From the NCBI RefSeq assembly GCF_021129195.1, contig NZ_JAJOHW010000057.1, positions 1 to 42,447 of the forward strand: a stretch of DNA of 42,447 nucleotides, read 5' to 3'. This document shows, one piece after another, positions 1 to 7,918 of the stretch. A program made the position numbers and the translations under genes. The notes below the pieces were generated by a model. It ran no database searches, had not been told where the DNA came from, and saw only the letters and a list, made by a program, of their open reading frames with translations. Source of the stretch: Chromobacterium aquaticum (GTDB lineage: Bacteria; Pseudomonadota; Gammaproteobacteria; Burkholderiales; Chromobacteriaceae). Each line of letters starts with the position of its first letter. Position 1 is the first letter of the stretch.

Positions 1-1556
1 GTCAGGGTGCCGGTCTTGTCGAACACCACATCGCTGATCTTGGGCAGGGTTTCCAGCGCGTGACCGCGGGTGGTCAGCACGCCCAGCGCCGCCAGGTGGC
101 CGGAGGCGGCGGTCAAGGCCGCCGGAGTGGCCAGCGACAGCGCGCAGGGACAGGAAATCACCAGCACCGCCACCATGATCCACAGCGCGCGGTCCGGTTC
201 GATGTAATGCCAGCCGATGTAAGTGCCGGCGGCGGCCAGCAGCAGCAGGGCGACGAACCAGCTGGCGAAGCGGTCGGCGATCACCGCCAGCCGGGGTTTC
301 TCCGCCAGCGCCTGGTCCAGCAGCCGCACGATGCCGGCCAGCCGGGTGTCCTGGCCGGTCTGGTCCACCCGCACCACCAGCGGGCTGGCGGCGTTGACGC
401 TGCCGGCGATCACCGCGGCGCCGACCTCCTTGCTGACCGGACGGCTCTCGCCGGTCAGCAGCGCCTCATTGCTGGCGCTGTGGCCGTCGAGCACCACGCC
501 GTCGGCGGGAATGGTCTCGCCGGGCTTGATCAGGATCACGTCGCCGGGGCGCAGCTGCGCCACCGTGGTTTCCTCGCTTTGACGGCTGGCCGGCCAGCCG
601 GCCAGGCGGTGGGCGAAGGCCGGGATCAGCTTGACCAGGCTTTCGGTGGCTTCGCCGGCCTTGCGGCGGGCGATGCCTTCCAGGTAGCGGCCGCCCAGCA
701 GCAGGAACACGAACATCGACACCGAGTCGAAATAGACGCCGTGCTCCACTTTGTTGATCAGCGCCCAGAAACTGGACAAGAAGGCGGTGAGAATGCCTAT
801 GGTCACCGGGGTGTCCATGCCCACGCGCCGGGTCTTGAGGTCGCGCCAGGTGGCGCGGTAGAAGGGCACGGCGGAGTAGAGCACCACCGGCAGCGTCAGG
901 ATGAAGCTGGACCAGTGCAGCAGCCACAGGAAGTCCGGTGAAATCTCGCCGTCCGGCGCCAGATAGATGGGCACCGCGTACATCATCACCTGCATCATGG
1001 ACAGGCCGGCCGCCCACAGGCGGTTGATCGCCTGCTTGCGCTCTTTCTGGTTCAGCGCTTCCTGGCGTTCGGCGTCGTAAGGGTGGGCGCGATAGCCGAT
1101 GGCGCTGACCGCTTCCAGGATGGCGGACAGCTGGATCCGGCTATTGTCCCAGCGCACGCGGGCGCGGTGATTGCTGTAGTTGATGTCGACGCTGACGATG
1201 CCGGGCAATTGGCGGATGTGCTGCTCGTTGAGCCAGACGCAGGCGGCGCAGGTGATGCCTTCCAGCATCAGCGAGGCCTCGCGCAGGTTTTCCGCCTCGA
1301 AGCGCACGAAGCTGCGTTGCAGCTCGTCGGAATCGTAGAGTTTGATCTGCTCCAGCAGCTCGAGCGGCACCGGTTCGGCCTGGCGCGCGCCCTCGGTGCG
1401 GTGCTGGTAGTAATCGGACAGGCCGGACTGGATGATGGTGGCCGCCACCGCTTGGCAGCCGGCGCAACAGGTGGGCTGGTCGACTTCGCGGTATTTGACC
1501 GGGAACTGGACGTCGGGCGGCACCGGCAGGCCGCAGTGGAAGCAGTTTTCACTCAT
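1..1556 (-). CDS. ccoI: CcoI/FixI-type copper-translocating P-type ATPase (3' part beyond the window)
   Basis: N-terminal 518 codons of a heavy-metal P1B-type ATPase; the rest lies beyond the left edge. In order: a Cys-rich metal-binding region (C5, C8, C30, C31, C34) as in the cation-ATPase N-terminal domain typical of CcoI; an HMA domain with C103-A-A-C106; membrane helices; the CPC copper-site motif at residues 469-471 (bases 144-152); and the phosphorylation motif starting DKTGT at D513 (bases 6-20). CcoI proteins move copper for cbb3 cytochrome oxidase assembly in the inner membrane. The start at 1556 gives the expected Cys-rich N-terminus, but no good Shine-Dalgarno precedes it. CcoI fits better than CopA because of the extra N-terminal Cys domain; the other cco genes are not in view. 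Confidence 0.85.
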   Translation of the reverse strand, partial: MSENCFHCGLPVPPDVQFPVKYREVDQPTCCAGCQAVAATIIQSGLSDYYQHRTEGARQAEPVPLELLEQIKLYDSDELQRSFVRFEAENLREASLMLEGITCAACVWLNEQHIRQLPGIVSVDINYSNHRARVRWDNSRIQLSAILEAVSAIGYRAHPYDAERQEALNQKERKQAINRLWAAGLSMMQVMMYAVPIYLAPDGEISPDFLWLLHWSSFILTLPVVLYSAVPFYRATWRDLKTRRVGMDTPVTIGILTAFLSSFWALINKVEHGVYFDSVSMFVFLLLGGRYLEGIARRKAGEATESLVKLIPAFAHRLAGWPASRQSEETTVAQLRPGDVILIKPGETIPADGVVLDGHSASNEALLTGESRPVSKEVGAAVIAGSVNAASPLVVRVDQTGQDTRLAGIVRLLDQALAEKPRLAVIADRFASWFVALLLLAAAGTYIGWHYIEPDRALWIMVAVLVISCPCALSLATPAALTAASGHLAALGVLTTRGHALETLPKISDVVFDKTGTL

Positions 1557-1622
1557 GATGGCCGATTGTAATCAATCCGGCCGCGTTTGGCTTGCGCTAG
1601 CTTGTTGGAATAGGCGGCACCA

Positions 1623-1641
1623 GCCCCCATTTATTGGGGGC
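1623..1641. other. GC-rich hairpin without T-tract between yhhQ and the copper ATPase
   Basis: A 7-bp stem (GCCCCCA/TGGGGGC) closes a 5-nt loop in the 108-bp gap after yhhQ. Neither strand has a T-run after the stem, so it is not a standard intrinsic terminator. It could protect the 3' end of the yhhQ transcript or be a weak transcription stop. Confidence 0.4.
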
Positions 1642-1664
1642 GTCCGGTCCGGGGTTGGAGTCGT

Positions 1665-2330
1665 TTAAGCGGCATGCAATCGAGGTTCCACGCCGCGCAA
1701 GCTCAGTTGCTTGAGGATGCGGTTCAGGATCACGCCGTACATGGGCAGGAAGAACAGCAGGCAGATCAGCAGCTTGAAGCTGTAGTCCACCAGCGCGATC
1801 TCCACCCAGTTGGCGGCCATGAAGGGATCGCTGCTCTGGTAGAAGGCGATGAAGAAGAAGGCCAGCGTGTCGCTGATATTGCCGAACAGCATCGCCGAAG
1901 CGGGGGCGATCCACCAGGTTTTCAGCTGGCGCAGGCGGTTGAACACCTGCACGTCCAGAATCTGGCCCAGCGCATAGGCGGCGAAGCTGGCGACGGCGAT
2001 GCGGGCGACGAAGAGATTGAAGCTGGTCAGGGCCGACGCGCCTTGCCAGGCGCCCTGGTAGAACAGGGTGGAGACCAGGTAGGAGATCGCCAGCGCCGGC
2101 AGCATCGCCGCGAAAATGATGCGGCGGGCCAGCGGCGCGCCGAACACGCGCACGGTCAGATCGGTGGCCAGGAAAATAAAGGGAAAGGTGAACGCGCCCC
2201 AGGTGGTGTGGAAGCCGAACACGGTGATGGGCAATTGCACCAGGTAATTGCTGGACGCGATGATGGCGATGTGGAACAAGGACAGCCACAGCAGCGCGGA
2301 CAGCCGCTGCTGGCGGGTAAAGCTAAACAT
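1665..2330 (-). CDS. yhhQ: YhhQ-family queuosine precursor (preQ0/preQ1) transporter
   Basis: 221-residue multi-helix inner-membrane protein of the YhhQ/COG1738 (VUT) family, which imports 7-deazaguanine precursors of queuosine for tRNA modification. The family signature is visible as the N-terminal helix with ASNYLVQLP, then FPFIFLATDLTVRVFG near residue 50, and the conserved C-terminal ISDTLAFFFIAF. Length is normal. The start at 2330 has an AGG Shine-Dalgarno 7 nt upstream, and that same AGG can be captured by the candidate preQ1-I riboswitch at 2338-2369. The gene appears to have its own promoter (2420-2448). No other queuosine genes are in the window, which fits a salvage role. Confidence 0.9.
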   Translation of the reverse strand: MFSFTRQQRLSALLWLSLFHIAIIASSNYLVQLPITVFGFHTTWGAFTFPFIFLATDLTVRVFGAPLARRIIFAAMLPALAISYLVSTLFYQGAWQGASALTSFNLFVARIAVASFAAYALGQILDVQVFNRLRQLKTWWIAPASAMLFGNISDTLAFFFIAFYQSSDPFMAANWVEIALVDYSFKLLICLLFFLPMYGVILNRILKQLSLRGVEPRLHAA

Positions 2331-2337
2331 ATGTCGG

Positions 2338-2369
2338 CCTTTTTGTTGAATGGGGGTGAGGGAACCCAG
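2338..2369 (-). promoter_or_regulatory. preQ1-I riboswitch (candidate) controlling yhhQ translation
   Basis: On the minus strand this 32-nt element reads as a P1 5' strand CTGGG, a loop TTCCCTCA, a C-run CCCCC with AT, and an A-rich tail CAACAAAAAGG. That is the layout of class I type preQ1 aptamers, resembling the short Thermoanaerobacter tengcongensis aptamer as I remember it (CTGGG, loop, CCCCAG, A-rich tail ending AAGG). The loop CCT can pair with the terminal AGG as pseudoknot stem P2. AGG is the yhhQ Shine-Dalgarno, 7 nt from the ATG, so ligand binding should shut off translation. P1 is imperfect: UGGG/CCCA plus a C-U mismatch. PreQ1-I aptamers are known before COG1738 genes in Proteobacteria. 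Not confirmed by a covariance search. Confidence 0.75.
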
Positions 2370-2419
2370 TGCTGATCGGTTTGCCCGGTCCGGCGTTGCG
2401 GATCAAGGCGAGGGCGGAA

Positions 2420-2448
2420 ATGATACTCGTCCTTGTCCGCCTTGGCAA
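2420..2448 (-). promoter_or_regulatory. Predicted sigma70 promoter for yhhQ
   Basis: On the minus strand, -35 TTGCCA (2448-2443) and -10 TATCAT (2425-2420) are separated by exactly 17 bp. Transcription would begin near 2413, giving a leader of about 80 nt that contains the whole candidate preQ1 element before the yhhQ start at 2330. Confidence 0.6.
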
Positions 2449-2496
2449 AGGGCTTTCGTATTGCTAATCAGTCGCTTGAGAGCGAAAGGAGGGGAT

Positions 2497-3483
2497 ATGT
2501 TGGCAGTCGTGCAATCGGCTCCGGGCGGAGTCGATACTTTGAGTTTGGACGAGATCGCGCCGCCGGCTCGCGGCGCCGGGCAATTGCTGTTGCGGGTGAT
2601 GGCGGCGGGCATCAACCGCGCCGACCTGGCGCAGCGCGCCGGGCAGTATCCGCCGCCGCCGGGCGCCAGCCCGATTCTGGGCCTGGAAGTGGCGGGCGTG
2701 GTGGAGGAGGCGGACGCGGATTCGCGCTTTAGACCCGGCGACGCGGTGTTCGGCCTGATCGGCGGTGGAGCTTACGCCGAATACGCGCTGCTGGACGAGG
2801 CCTTGGCCATCGCCAAGCCGGACTGGCTGTCCTGGGTGGAGGCGGCCAGCCTGCCCGAGGCCTGGATGACGGCCTGGTTCAATCTGGTGGAAAAAGCCGG
2901 CTTGCAGGCCGGAGAGACCGTGTTGGTGCATGCCGGCGCCAGCGGCGTCGGCGCGGCGGCGATCCAACTGGCCGGTCTGTTGGGCGCTCAGGCTTTCGCC
3001 AGCGTGGGCAGCGAGGAAAAGGCGGCGTTTTGCCGCGAGCTGGGCGCGACCCAGGTGTTCAACTATCGGCAGACGCCGGCCTTTGGTCCCATGGTCAAGG
3101 ACTGGGGGGGCGCCGACGTGGTGCTGGACCCGGTGGGCGCCTGCTATCTGGGCGACAATCTGGCGGCCTTGAAGCCGGATGGGCGGCTGGTCAATATCGG
3201 CCTGCTTGGCGGCGCCAAGGCGGAACTGAACCTGGGCGCGCTGCTGATGAAGCGTATCACGCTGATCGGCTCCACGTTGCGGCCGCAGCCGCTGGAAGTG
3301 AAGGCGCGCTTGGCGCGGGCTTTGGAAACCCGGATCTTGCTGGCGCTGGAGCAGGGCCGCTTACGCGTGACGCTGGATTCCAGCTACCCCTTGGCTCAGG
3401 TGGGCGACGCGCACGCCTATGTCGAGGCCAATCGCAATCTGGGCAAGGTGGTGTTGACGCTGTTTCCGGTGCTGGCTGGGTGA
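2497..3483 (+). CDS. PIG3-family NAD(P)H quinone oxidoreductase (zinc-free MDR)
   Basis: 328-residue medium-chain dehydrogenase/reductase without zinc ligands. The N-terminal GroES-like half carries the PIG3/TP53I3 signature (AGINRADLAQRAGQYPPPPG, then LGLEVAGVV). The Rossmann half has the nucleotide-binding motif AGASGVGAAAIQLA near residues 147-160. Such enzymes reduce quinones with NADPH in the cytosol. The ATG at 2497 follows the strong Shine-Dalgarno AAAGGAGGGG. The reading frame is open back to 2350, but that stretch is not conserved-looking and overlaps the yhhQ promoter. The gene is divergent from yhhQ. Confidence 0.88.
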   Translation: MLAVVQSAPGGVDTLSLDEIAPPARGAGQLLLRVMAAGINRADLAQRAGQYPPPPGASPILGLEVAGVVEEADADSRFRPGDAVFGLIGGGAYAEYALLDEALAIAKPDWLSWVEAASLPEAWMTAWFNLVEKAGLQAGETVLVHAGASGVGAAAIQLAGLLGAQAFASVGSEEKAAFCRELGATQVFNYRQTPAFGPMVKDWGGADVVLDPVGACYLGDNLAALKPDGRLVNIGLLGGAKAELNLGALLMKRITLIGSTLRPQPLEVKARLARALETRILLALEQGRLRVTLDSSYPLAQVGDAHAYVEANRNLGKVVLTLFPVLAG

Positions 3484-3489
3484 CACCTT

Positions 3490-3516
3490 AAAAAAAGCGC
3501 GCCCGAATGGGCGCGC
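3490..3516 (-). terminator. Intrinsic terminator for the gene at 3546-4853
   Basis: An 8-bp perfect GC stem (GCGCGCCC/GGGCGCGC) with a 4-nt loop is followed on the minus strand by seven Ts (3496-3490). On the plus strand only CGCTTTG follows, so it stops minus-strand transcription best but may also slow transcription from the quinone reductase gene. Confidence 0.8.
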
Positions 3517-3545
3517 CGCTTTGTCAGCCATCGGCCGAGGTGGTT

Positions 3546-4853
3546 TTAAGCATGCATTCGGTTCAGCTGGCGCGCGATGATGTCATGGTTTAGCCACAGC
3601 ACCGGGCCGGCCGGAGCGGCGGCTTCGTGGAACATCAGCGGGCCGGTGGCGTCGATCACCAGGCTGCTCAGATGGTCGGTGATCAAGGCCTTCTTGTCCT
3701 GATGCAGGTCCACGATGGCGTCGGAGGTGCCTATCATCACTTCGGCTAGCTCCGGACTGTTCGGCATTGGCCAGGCTTCGAAATTGCGGAAGCCGCGCAT
3801 CACCTCGCCGCTATTGAGCGCGTCTATCTTCTCCAGCACCTCTTCCAGCGTGTGGCCGTCCTGCAGCAGCGCGGCGCAGGCCTGCCATTGCGCATCGGCC
3901 CAGGCGCCGCCGTCCTCGCGCTTCAGCGCGCGCAGCAGCGCCAGCAGCGGCAGCTCCACGCCAACGAAGATGTCCGAGGAATTGGTGCGGATTTCCGGGC
4001 AGTTGAACACCGTGGCCTTGACGCCTTGCTCCCAGGCGGCGCGGGCGACATTTTCCAGCCGCATCTTGGCGTAGCCCTGGGTGTAGTTGGTGTAGGTTTG
4101 CCACTGGTAATCGCCGTCGATCAGGATCTCGGTGCCGTGGTAGCCGTAGGCGGTGTAGCGCACCTGGCCGCCGGCGGCTTCCAGCCGGCCGCGCAGCGCG
4201 GCGCTGCCGTCGATCAGATGCTGGAAGGTGTTGGCGGTGACTTCGTCGAAGTTCTGCAGGATCAGCTTGCCCAGATCGCTGTCCAGCAGCGCCTGGGTGG
4301 ACAGGAAGCGCTCGCCGCGGCCCTTGTAGACGCGGTTGGCGATGGCCAGGAACACCTTGGCCTTGGGAATGCCGCCGGCCATGGTGTGGGCGAAGAACAC
4401 ATTGCGGCCGTCGGCTATCATGCCGTCCAGCTGCGCCATCGCCTGGGCGACGCCGTCCTTGAAGCGCTGCACGCCGATGCGGCGGCATTGTTCGATGTGT
4501 TCCCAGTCCAGCTTGTCGTCCTGCCAGCTTTTCAGCGTCAGGGAGGCCAGCAGCTCGGTCGGCGTCGGCGCGCCGTCCTGGTCGAAGCCGGCCATCAGCG
4601 GCACATTGATCACGCGGCCGCCAAGGTTGGCTTCGGCCGCGGCCAGTTCTTCCTGGTTCAGCGGGCGCAGCTGGTTGTTCTCGTCGCGGCGGCCCACGGT
4701 CATGCCGATGATGTCCATGCCGGCCTTGCGCGCTTCATTGATCAGGCCGTTGGCGTAGCCGCGGCCGAACAGTTCGCCGAACAGGACGAAGACGTCGCCG
4801 GGGCGGAACAGGGTGCTTTGCGGAAGCTGTCTCAGGGCGCTGGTTTGAGCCAT
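3546..4853 (-). CDS. Atypical SDR-like protein, possibly FabMG-type enoyl-ACP reductase family
   Basis: 435-residue cytosolic protein, about twice the length of a classical SDR. Near residue 25 VLFGELFGRGYANGLI resembles a Gly-rich Rossmann loop. Near residues 255-290, YTQGYAKMRLENVA followed by NCPEIRTNSS resembles the YxxxK active site and the following PG-T segment of short-chain dehydrogenases. From memory, database entries of this kind carry the label 'enoyl ACP reductase FabMG family'; I cannot verify this. The start at 4853 has a purine-rich AAAGAG/GTAAAG upstream. No fatty-acid genes lie next to it. Treat as an uncharacterised oxidoreductase-like protein. Confidence 0.6.
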   Translation of the reverse strand: MAQTSALRQLPQSTLFRPGDVFVLFGELFGRGYANGLINEARKAGMDIIGMTVGRRDENNQLRPLNQEELAAAEANLGGRVINVPLMAGFDQDGAPTPTELLASLTLKSWQDDKLDWEHIEQCRRIGVQRFKDGVAQAMAQLDGMIADGRNVFFAHTMAGGIPKAKVFLAIANRVYKGRGERFLSTQALLDSDLGKLILQNFDEVTANTFQHLIDGSAALRGRLEAAGGQVRYTAYGYHGTEILIDGDYQWQTYTNYTQGYAKMRLENVARAAWEQGVKATVFNCPEIRTNSSDIFVGVELPLLALLRALKREDGGAWADAQWQACAALLQDGHTLEEVLEKIDALNSGEVMRGFRNFEAWPMPNSPELAEVMIGTSDAIVDLHQDKKALITDHLSSLVIDATGPLMFHEAAAPAGPVLWLNHDIIARQLNRMHA

Positions 4854-4973
4854 GTCTTTACTCTTTCTCGATGTGGGCCGGCGCGGCGCGTGATGGCGGG
4901 GCCGGCCACTTGAATGCGTTGGAGTGATTGCTCGAATTCGGGGGCATTCTACCCGCGATCCGGTTCTAGGTGT

Positions 4974-5849
4974 TCAGTTGGACGCCAGCGGCGACAGCGC
5001 TTCTATCAAGGCCACTTCCTGCGCGTAGCTGAGCGCCTTCATCTTGGCCAGGAGTTTTTCGCCGTCCACTTTCCATTGCTGGTCCAGTTCTTCCTCGATG
5101 ATGCGCGCCTCCACCGCCAGCCACACACCGCGGCAGGCGGCGGCATCGTCGAAGCGCACGCCTTTTAGTACCTGGGCGATCAGGTGCAGTTCCGGATCGC
5201 TGAACTGGCGCGACAGCAGCGCCTGCTCGCGGCGCACGATCTCGGCGTAGCGGTCGCAGATCTGCTGTACCCGCGCGGCGTCGCCGTAATGGGCCGGCTC
5301 CTCGTCCGGGGCGCTTAGCGCGCCGTGCTGGAACCAGGCTTCCAGTGCCGGCTTCAATTGCGGCAGGTCTTCATGCCAGACCCGGGCCAGTTCTTCGCGG
5401 AAGCGGGCGTTGTCGGTGAAGGACAGCTCGTCGAAGGGCATGGCCGGAATCACGTTCTCGTCCAGCGAGCGTTTGCCCACCCAGATCCGGCCTTCCTCGT
5501 CGCGGCTGACCGCGGCGCGCCAGACCGCCTGTTCCTCGGTGGCCAGGTTGTCGACGTGGATCTCGACATAGGGCGGGGCGATGTCCTGGTCTTCGTCATC
5601 GGTGACGAAGCGCAGCGTGATGTCGAACAGGCTGTGCTTGGCGATCTCCAGCAATTGCAAGCCGTCCTGGTGGCCGGCCAGCAGGTAGCGGTCGCCGCTG
5701 TCGTAGACGGCCACGTCGTCGATGTCCGCGGCCGGCTTGATCAGCTGGGCGGACAGCGCGTCGGCCAGTTGGTTGGCATCGTTGTGCTGAACGGCGTAGC
5801 CGGTGCGATAGGCCTCGTGTTCATGCCATAAGGCGTTCCAGTCGTACAT
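4974..5849 (-). CDS. Conserved hypothetical protein, 291 aa
   Basis: I do not recognise this family. It is an acidic soluble protein with no signal peptide or membrane segment. The N-terminal half has short beta-like stretches (DDVAVYDSGDRYLLAGH, then PYVEIHVDN). The C-terminal third (about residues 190-291) is helical and charged, running from ARVQQICDRYAEIVRREQ to the C-terminus. The ATG at 5849 follows GAAGGAAAT, a usable Shine-Dalgarno. Codon use matches the surrounding core genes. It is transcribed divergently from typA, and the short gap to the next minus-strand gene (120 bp) allows co-transcription. Confidence 0.7.
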   Translation of the reverse strand: MYDWNALWHEHEAYRTGYAVQHNDANQLADALSAQLIKPAADIDDVAVYDSGDRYLLAGHQDGLQLLEIAKHSLFDITLRFVTDDEDQDIAPPYVEIHVDNLATEEQAVWRAAVSRDEEGRIWVGKRSLDENVIPAMPFDELSFTDNARFREELARVWHEDLPQLKPALEAWFQHGALSAPDEEPAHYGDAARVQQICDRYAEIVRREQALLSRQFSDPELHLIAQVLKGVRFDDAAACRGVWLAVEARIIEEELDQQWKVDGEKLLAKMKALSYAQEVALIEALSPLASN

Positions 5850-5927
5850 CGCGCATTTCCTTCAGTCGAAAATCAGTTTGTCGCGCAGTGTACGCAAAAG
5901 CCCAGCGCTTGTCGCCCGCTGGAATTT

Positions 5928-5956
5928 TTGGTATGGACAGTTTTTTGTGCTATTAT
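5928..5956 (+). promoter_or_regulatory. Predicted sigma70 promoter for typA
   Basis: -35 TTGGTA (5928-5933), 17-bp spacer, -10 TATTAT (5951-5956). Transcription would start near 5963, leaving a leader of about 29 nt before the typA ATG at 5992. No clear Shine-Dalgarno lies in that leader (CATCCTCCTTCCTAAA), which is unusual for a highly expressed GTPase. Confidence 0.7.
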
Positions 5957-5991
5957 CCAGCGATTTTTCTGTATCCATCCTCCTTCCTAAA

Positions 5992-7812
5992 ATGACCCGA
6001 CAAATTCGCAATATCGCCATCATCGCCCACGTCGACCATGGCAAGACCACGCTTGTAGACCAATTGCTGCGCCAATCCGGCACCTTCCGCGAGAACCAGC
6101 AAGTGGACGAGCGTGTAATGGACAGCAACGATCTTGAAAAAGAACGCGGCATTACCATTCTGGCCAAGAACACCGCCATCGAATACGAAGGCGTGCACAT
6201 CAATATCGTCGACACTCCGGGACACGCCGACTTCGGTGGCGAAGTTGAGCGCGTGTTGGGCATGGTGGATGGCGTGCTGCTGCTGGTGGACGCCGTAGAA
6301 GGCCCGATGCCGCAAACCCGTTTCGTTACCAAGAAAGCGCTGGCGCTGGGTCTGCGCCCGATCGTGGTGATCAACAAGGTGGACCGTCCGGGCGCGCGTC
6401 CGGACTGGGTGGTGGATCAGACTTTCGACCTGTTCGACAAGCTGGGCGCGACTGACGAACAGCTGGACTTCCCCATCATCTACGCTTCCGGCCTGAACGG
6501 CTTCGCCAAGCTGGAGCTGGAAGAGGTTTCCGACAATATGCGCCCGCTGTTCGACACCGTGCTCAAGCACGTGCCGACCCCGCCGGGCAGCACCGACGCG
6601 CCGCTACAGCTGCAGATTTCCGCTCTGGACTACTCCACCTATACTGGCCGCCTGGGCGTGGGTCGCGTGCTGAACGGCCGCATCAAGCCGGGTCAGCAAG
6701 TGGTGGTGATGAACCACGACGATCAAGTGGCCACCGGCCGCATCAACCAGGTGCTGGGTTACCAGGGTCTGGACCGCGTGCCGGTTGAAGAAGCCGAAGC
6801 AGGCGACATCATCATCATCTCCGGCCTGGAAGACATCGGCATCGGCGTGACCATCTGCGACAAGGAGCAGCCGGTAGGCCTGCCCATGCTGTCCGTGGAC
6901 GAGCCGACGCTGACCATGGACTTCATGGTGAACTCCTCGCCGCTGGCCGGCACCGAAGGCAAGTTCGTGACCTCGCGTCAAATCCGCGACCGTCTGACCA
7001 AGGAACTGCTGACCAATGTGGCGCTGCGCGTGGAAGACACCGGCGACTCCGACGTGTTCCGCGTGTCCGGTCGTGGTGAATTGCACCTGACCATTCTGCT
7101 GGAAAACATGCGTCGCGAAGGCTTTGAAATGGCCGTGGCCAAGCCGCGCGTGGTGTTCAAGGAAATCGACGGTCAGAAGTGCGAGCCGTACGAGAACCTG
7201 ACCATCGACCTGGAAGATGATCACCAGGGTGGCGTGATGGAAGAAATCGGTCGTCGCCGTGGCGAGCTGACCAATATGGAATCCGACGGCAATGGCCGCA
7301 CCCGCCTGGAATACCATATTCCGGCGCGCGGCCTGATCGGCTTCCAGTCCGACTTCATGACCATGACCCGCGGCACCGGCCTGATGAGCCATGTGTTCGA
7401 CGACTACGCTCCGGTCAAGCCGGACATGCCGGGCCGTCACAACGGCGTGCTGATCTCGCAGGAGAACGGCGAAGCGGTGGCTTACGCGCTGTGGAAGCTG
7501 GAAGACCGCGGCCGCATGTTCGTGGCTCCGGGCGAGAAGCTGTACGAAGGCATGATCATCGGCATTCACAGCCGCGACAACGACCTGGTGGTGAACCCGG
7601 TCAAGGGCAAGCAGCTGACCAACGTGCGCGCCTCCGGCACCGACGAAGCAGTGCGTCTGACCACGCCGATCAAGCTGACGCTGGAATCCGCCGTTGAATT
7701 CATCGATGATGACGAGCTGGTGGAAATCACGCCGAAGTCCATCCGCATCCGCAAGCGTTACCTGAACGAATCGGATCGCCGCAAGATGGCCAAGGCCAAC
7801 GCCGCGTCCTGA
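5992..7812 (+). CDS. typA: Ribosome-associated translational GTPase TypA/BipA
   Basis: 606 residues, the usual length. The G domain starts at once: [19 protein letters not shown] (P-loop, residues 7-25), then [25 protein letters not shown] (G3) and [13 protein letters not shown] (G4). EF-Tu-like domain II, EF-G-like domains III and V and the BipA-specific C-terminal domain follow. TypA binds the 70S ribosome and acts in ribosome assembly and stress/cold adaptation. The frame is open back to 5878, but conserved sequence starts at MTRQIRNIA, so 5992 is chosen; the predicted promoter lies between the two. A terminator follows at 7829-7866. Confidence 0.97.
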   Translation: MTRQIRNIAIIAHVDHGKTTLVDQLLRQSGTFRENQQVDERVMDSNDLEKERGITILAKNTAIEYEGVHINIVDTPGHADFGGEVERVLGMVDGVLLLVDAVEGPMPQTRFVTKKALALGLRPIVVINKVDRPGARPDWVVDQTFDLFDKLGATDEQLDFPIIYASGLNGFAKLELEEVSDNMRPLFDTVLKHVPTPPGSTDAPLQLQISALDYSTYTGRLGVGRVLNGRIKPGQQVVVMNHDDQVATGRINQVLGYQGLDRVPVEEAEAGDIIIISGLEDIGIGVTICDKEQPVGLPMLSVDEPTLTMDFMVNSSPLAGTEGKFVTSRQIRDRLTKELLTNVALRVEDTGDSDVFRVSGRGELHLTILLENMRREGFEMAVAKPRVVFKEIDGQKCEPYENLTIDLEDDHQGGVMEEIGRRRGELTNMESDGNGRTRLEYHIPARGLIGFQSDFMTMTRGTGLMSHVFDDYAPVKPDMPGRHNGVLISQENGEAVAYALWKLEDRGRMFVAPGEKLYEGMIIGIHSRDNDLVVNPVKGKQLTNVRASGTDEAVRLTTPIKLTLESAVEFIDDDELVEITPKSIRIRKRYLNESDRRKMAKANAAS

Positions 7813-7828
7813 TCGACGCAGGCCTGGC

Positions 7829-7866
7829 AAAAACCGCCGTACCCTTGATGGGGCGGCGGTTTTTTT
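7829..7866. terminator. Bidirectional intrinsic terminator between typA and the nitronate monooxygenase gene
   Basis: The stem ACCGCCG/CGGCGGT is extended by CCC/GGG after a two-base bulge. Seven Ts follow on the plus strand (7860-7866) and five on the minus strand (7833-7829). It lies between two convergent genes and can serve both. Confidence 0.85.
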
Positions 7867-7918
7867 ATGTCTTGGAGCTTGTGCTCGCCTTGCTGCGCTT
7901 CATGAGGTGAGCGGGGTC

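Noticed and set aside
60-941. A 293-codon plus-strand frame at the left edge.
   Set aside because: The minus strand encodes the CcoI-type ATPase with CPC and DKTGT motifs, in a frame with no stop inside the window.
5878-5991. N-terminal extension of TypA from 5878.
   Set aside because: It contains the predicted promoter (5928-5956), and TypA homology begins at MTRQIRNIA (5992).
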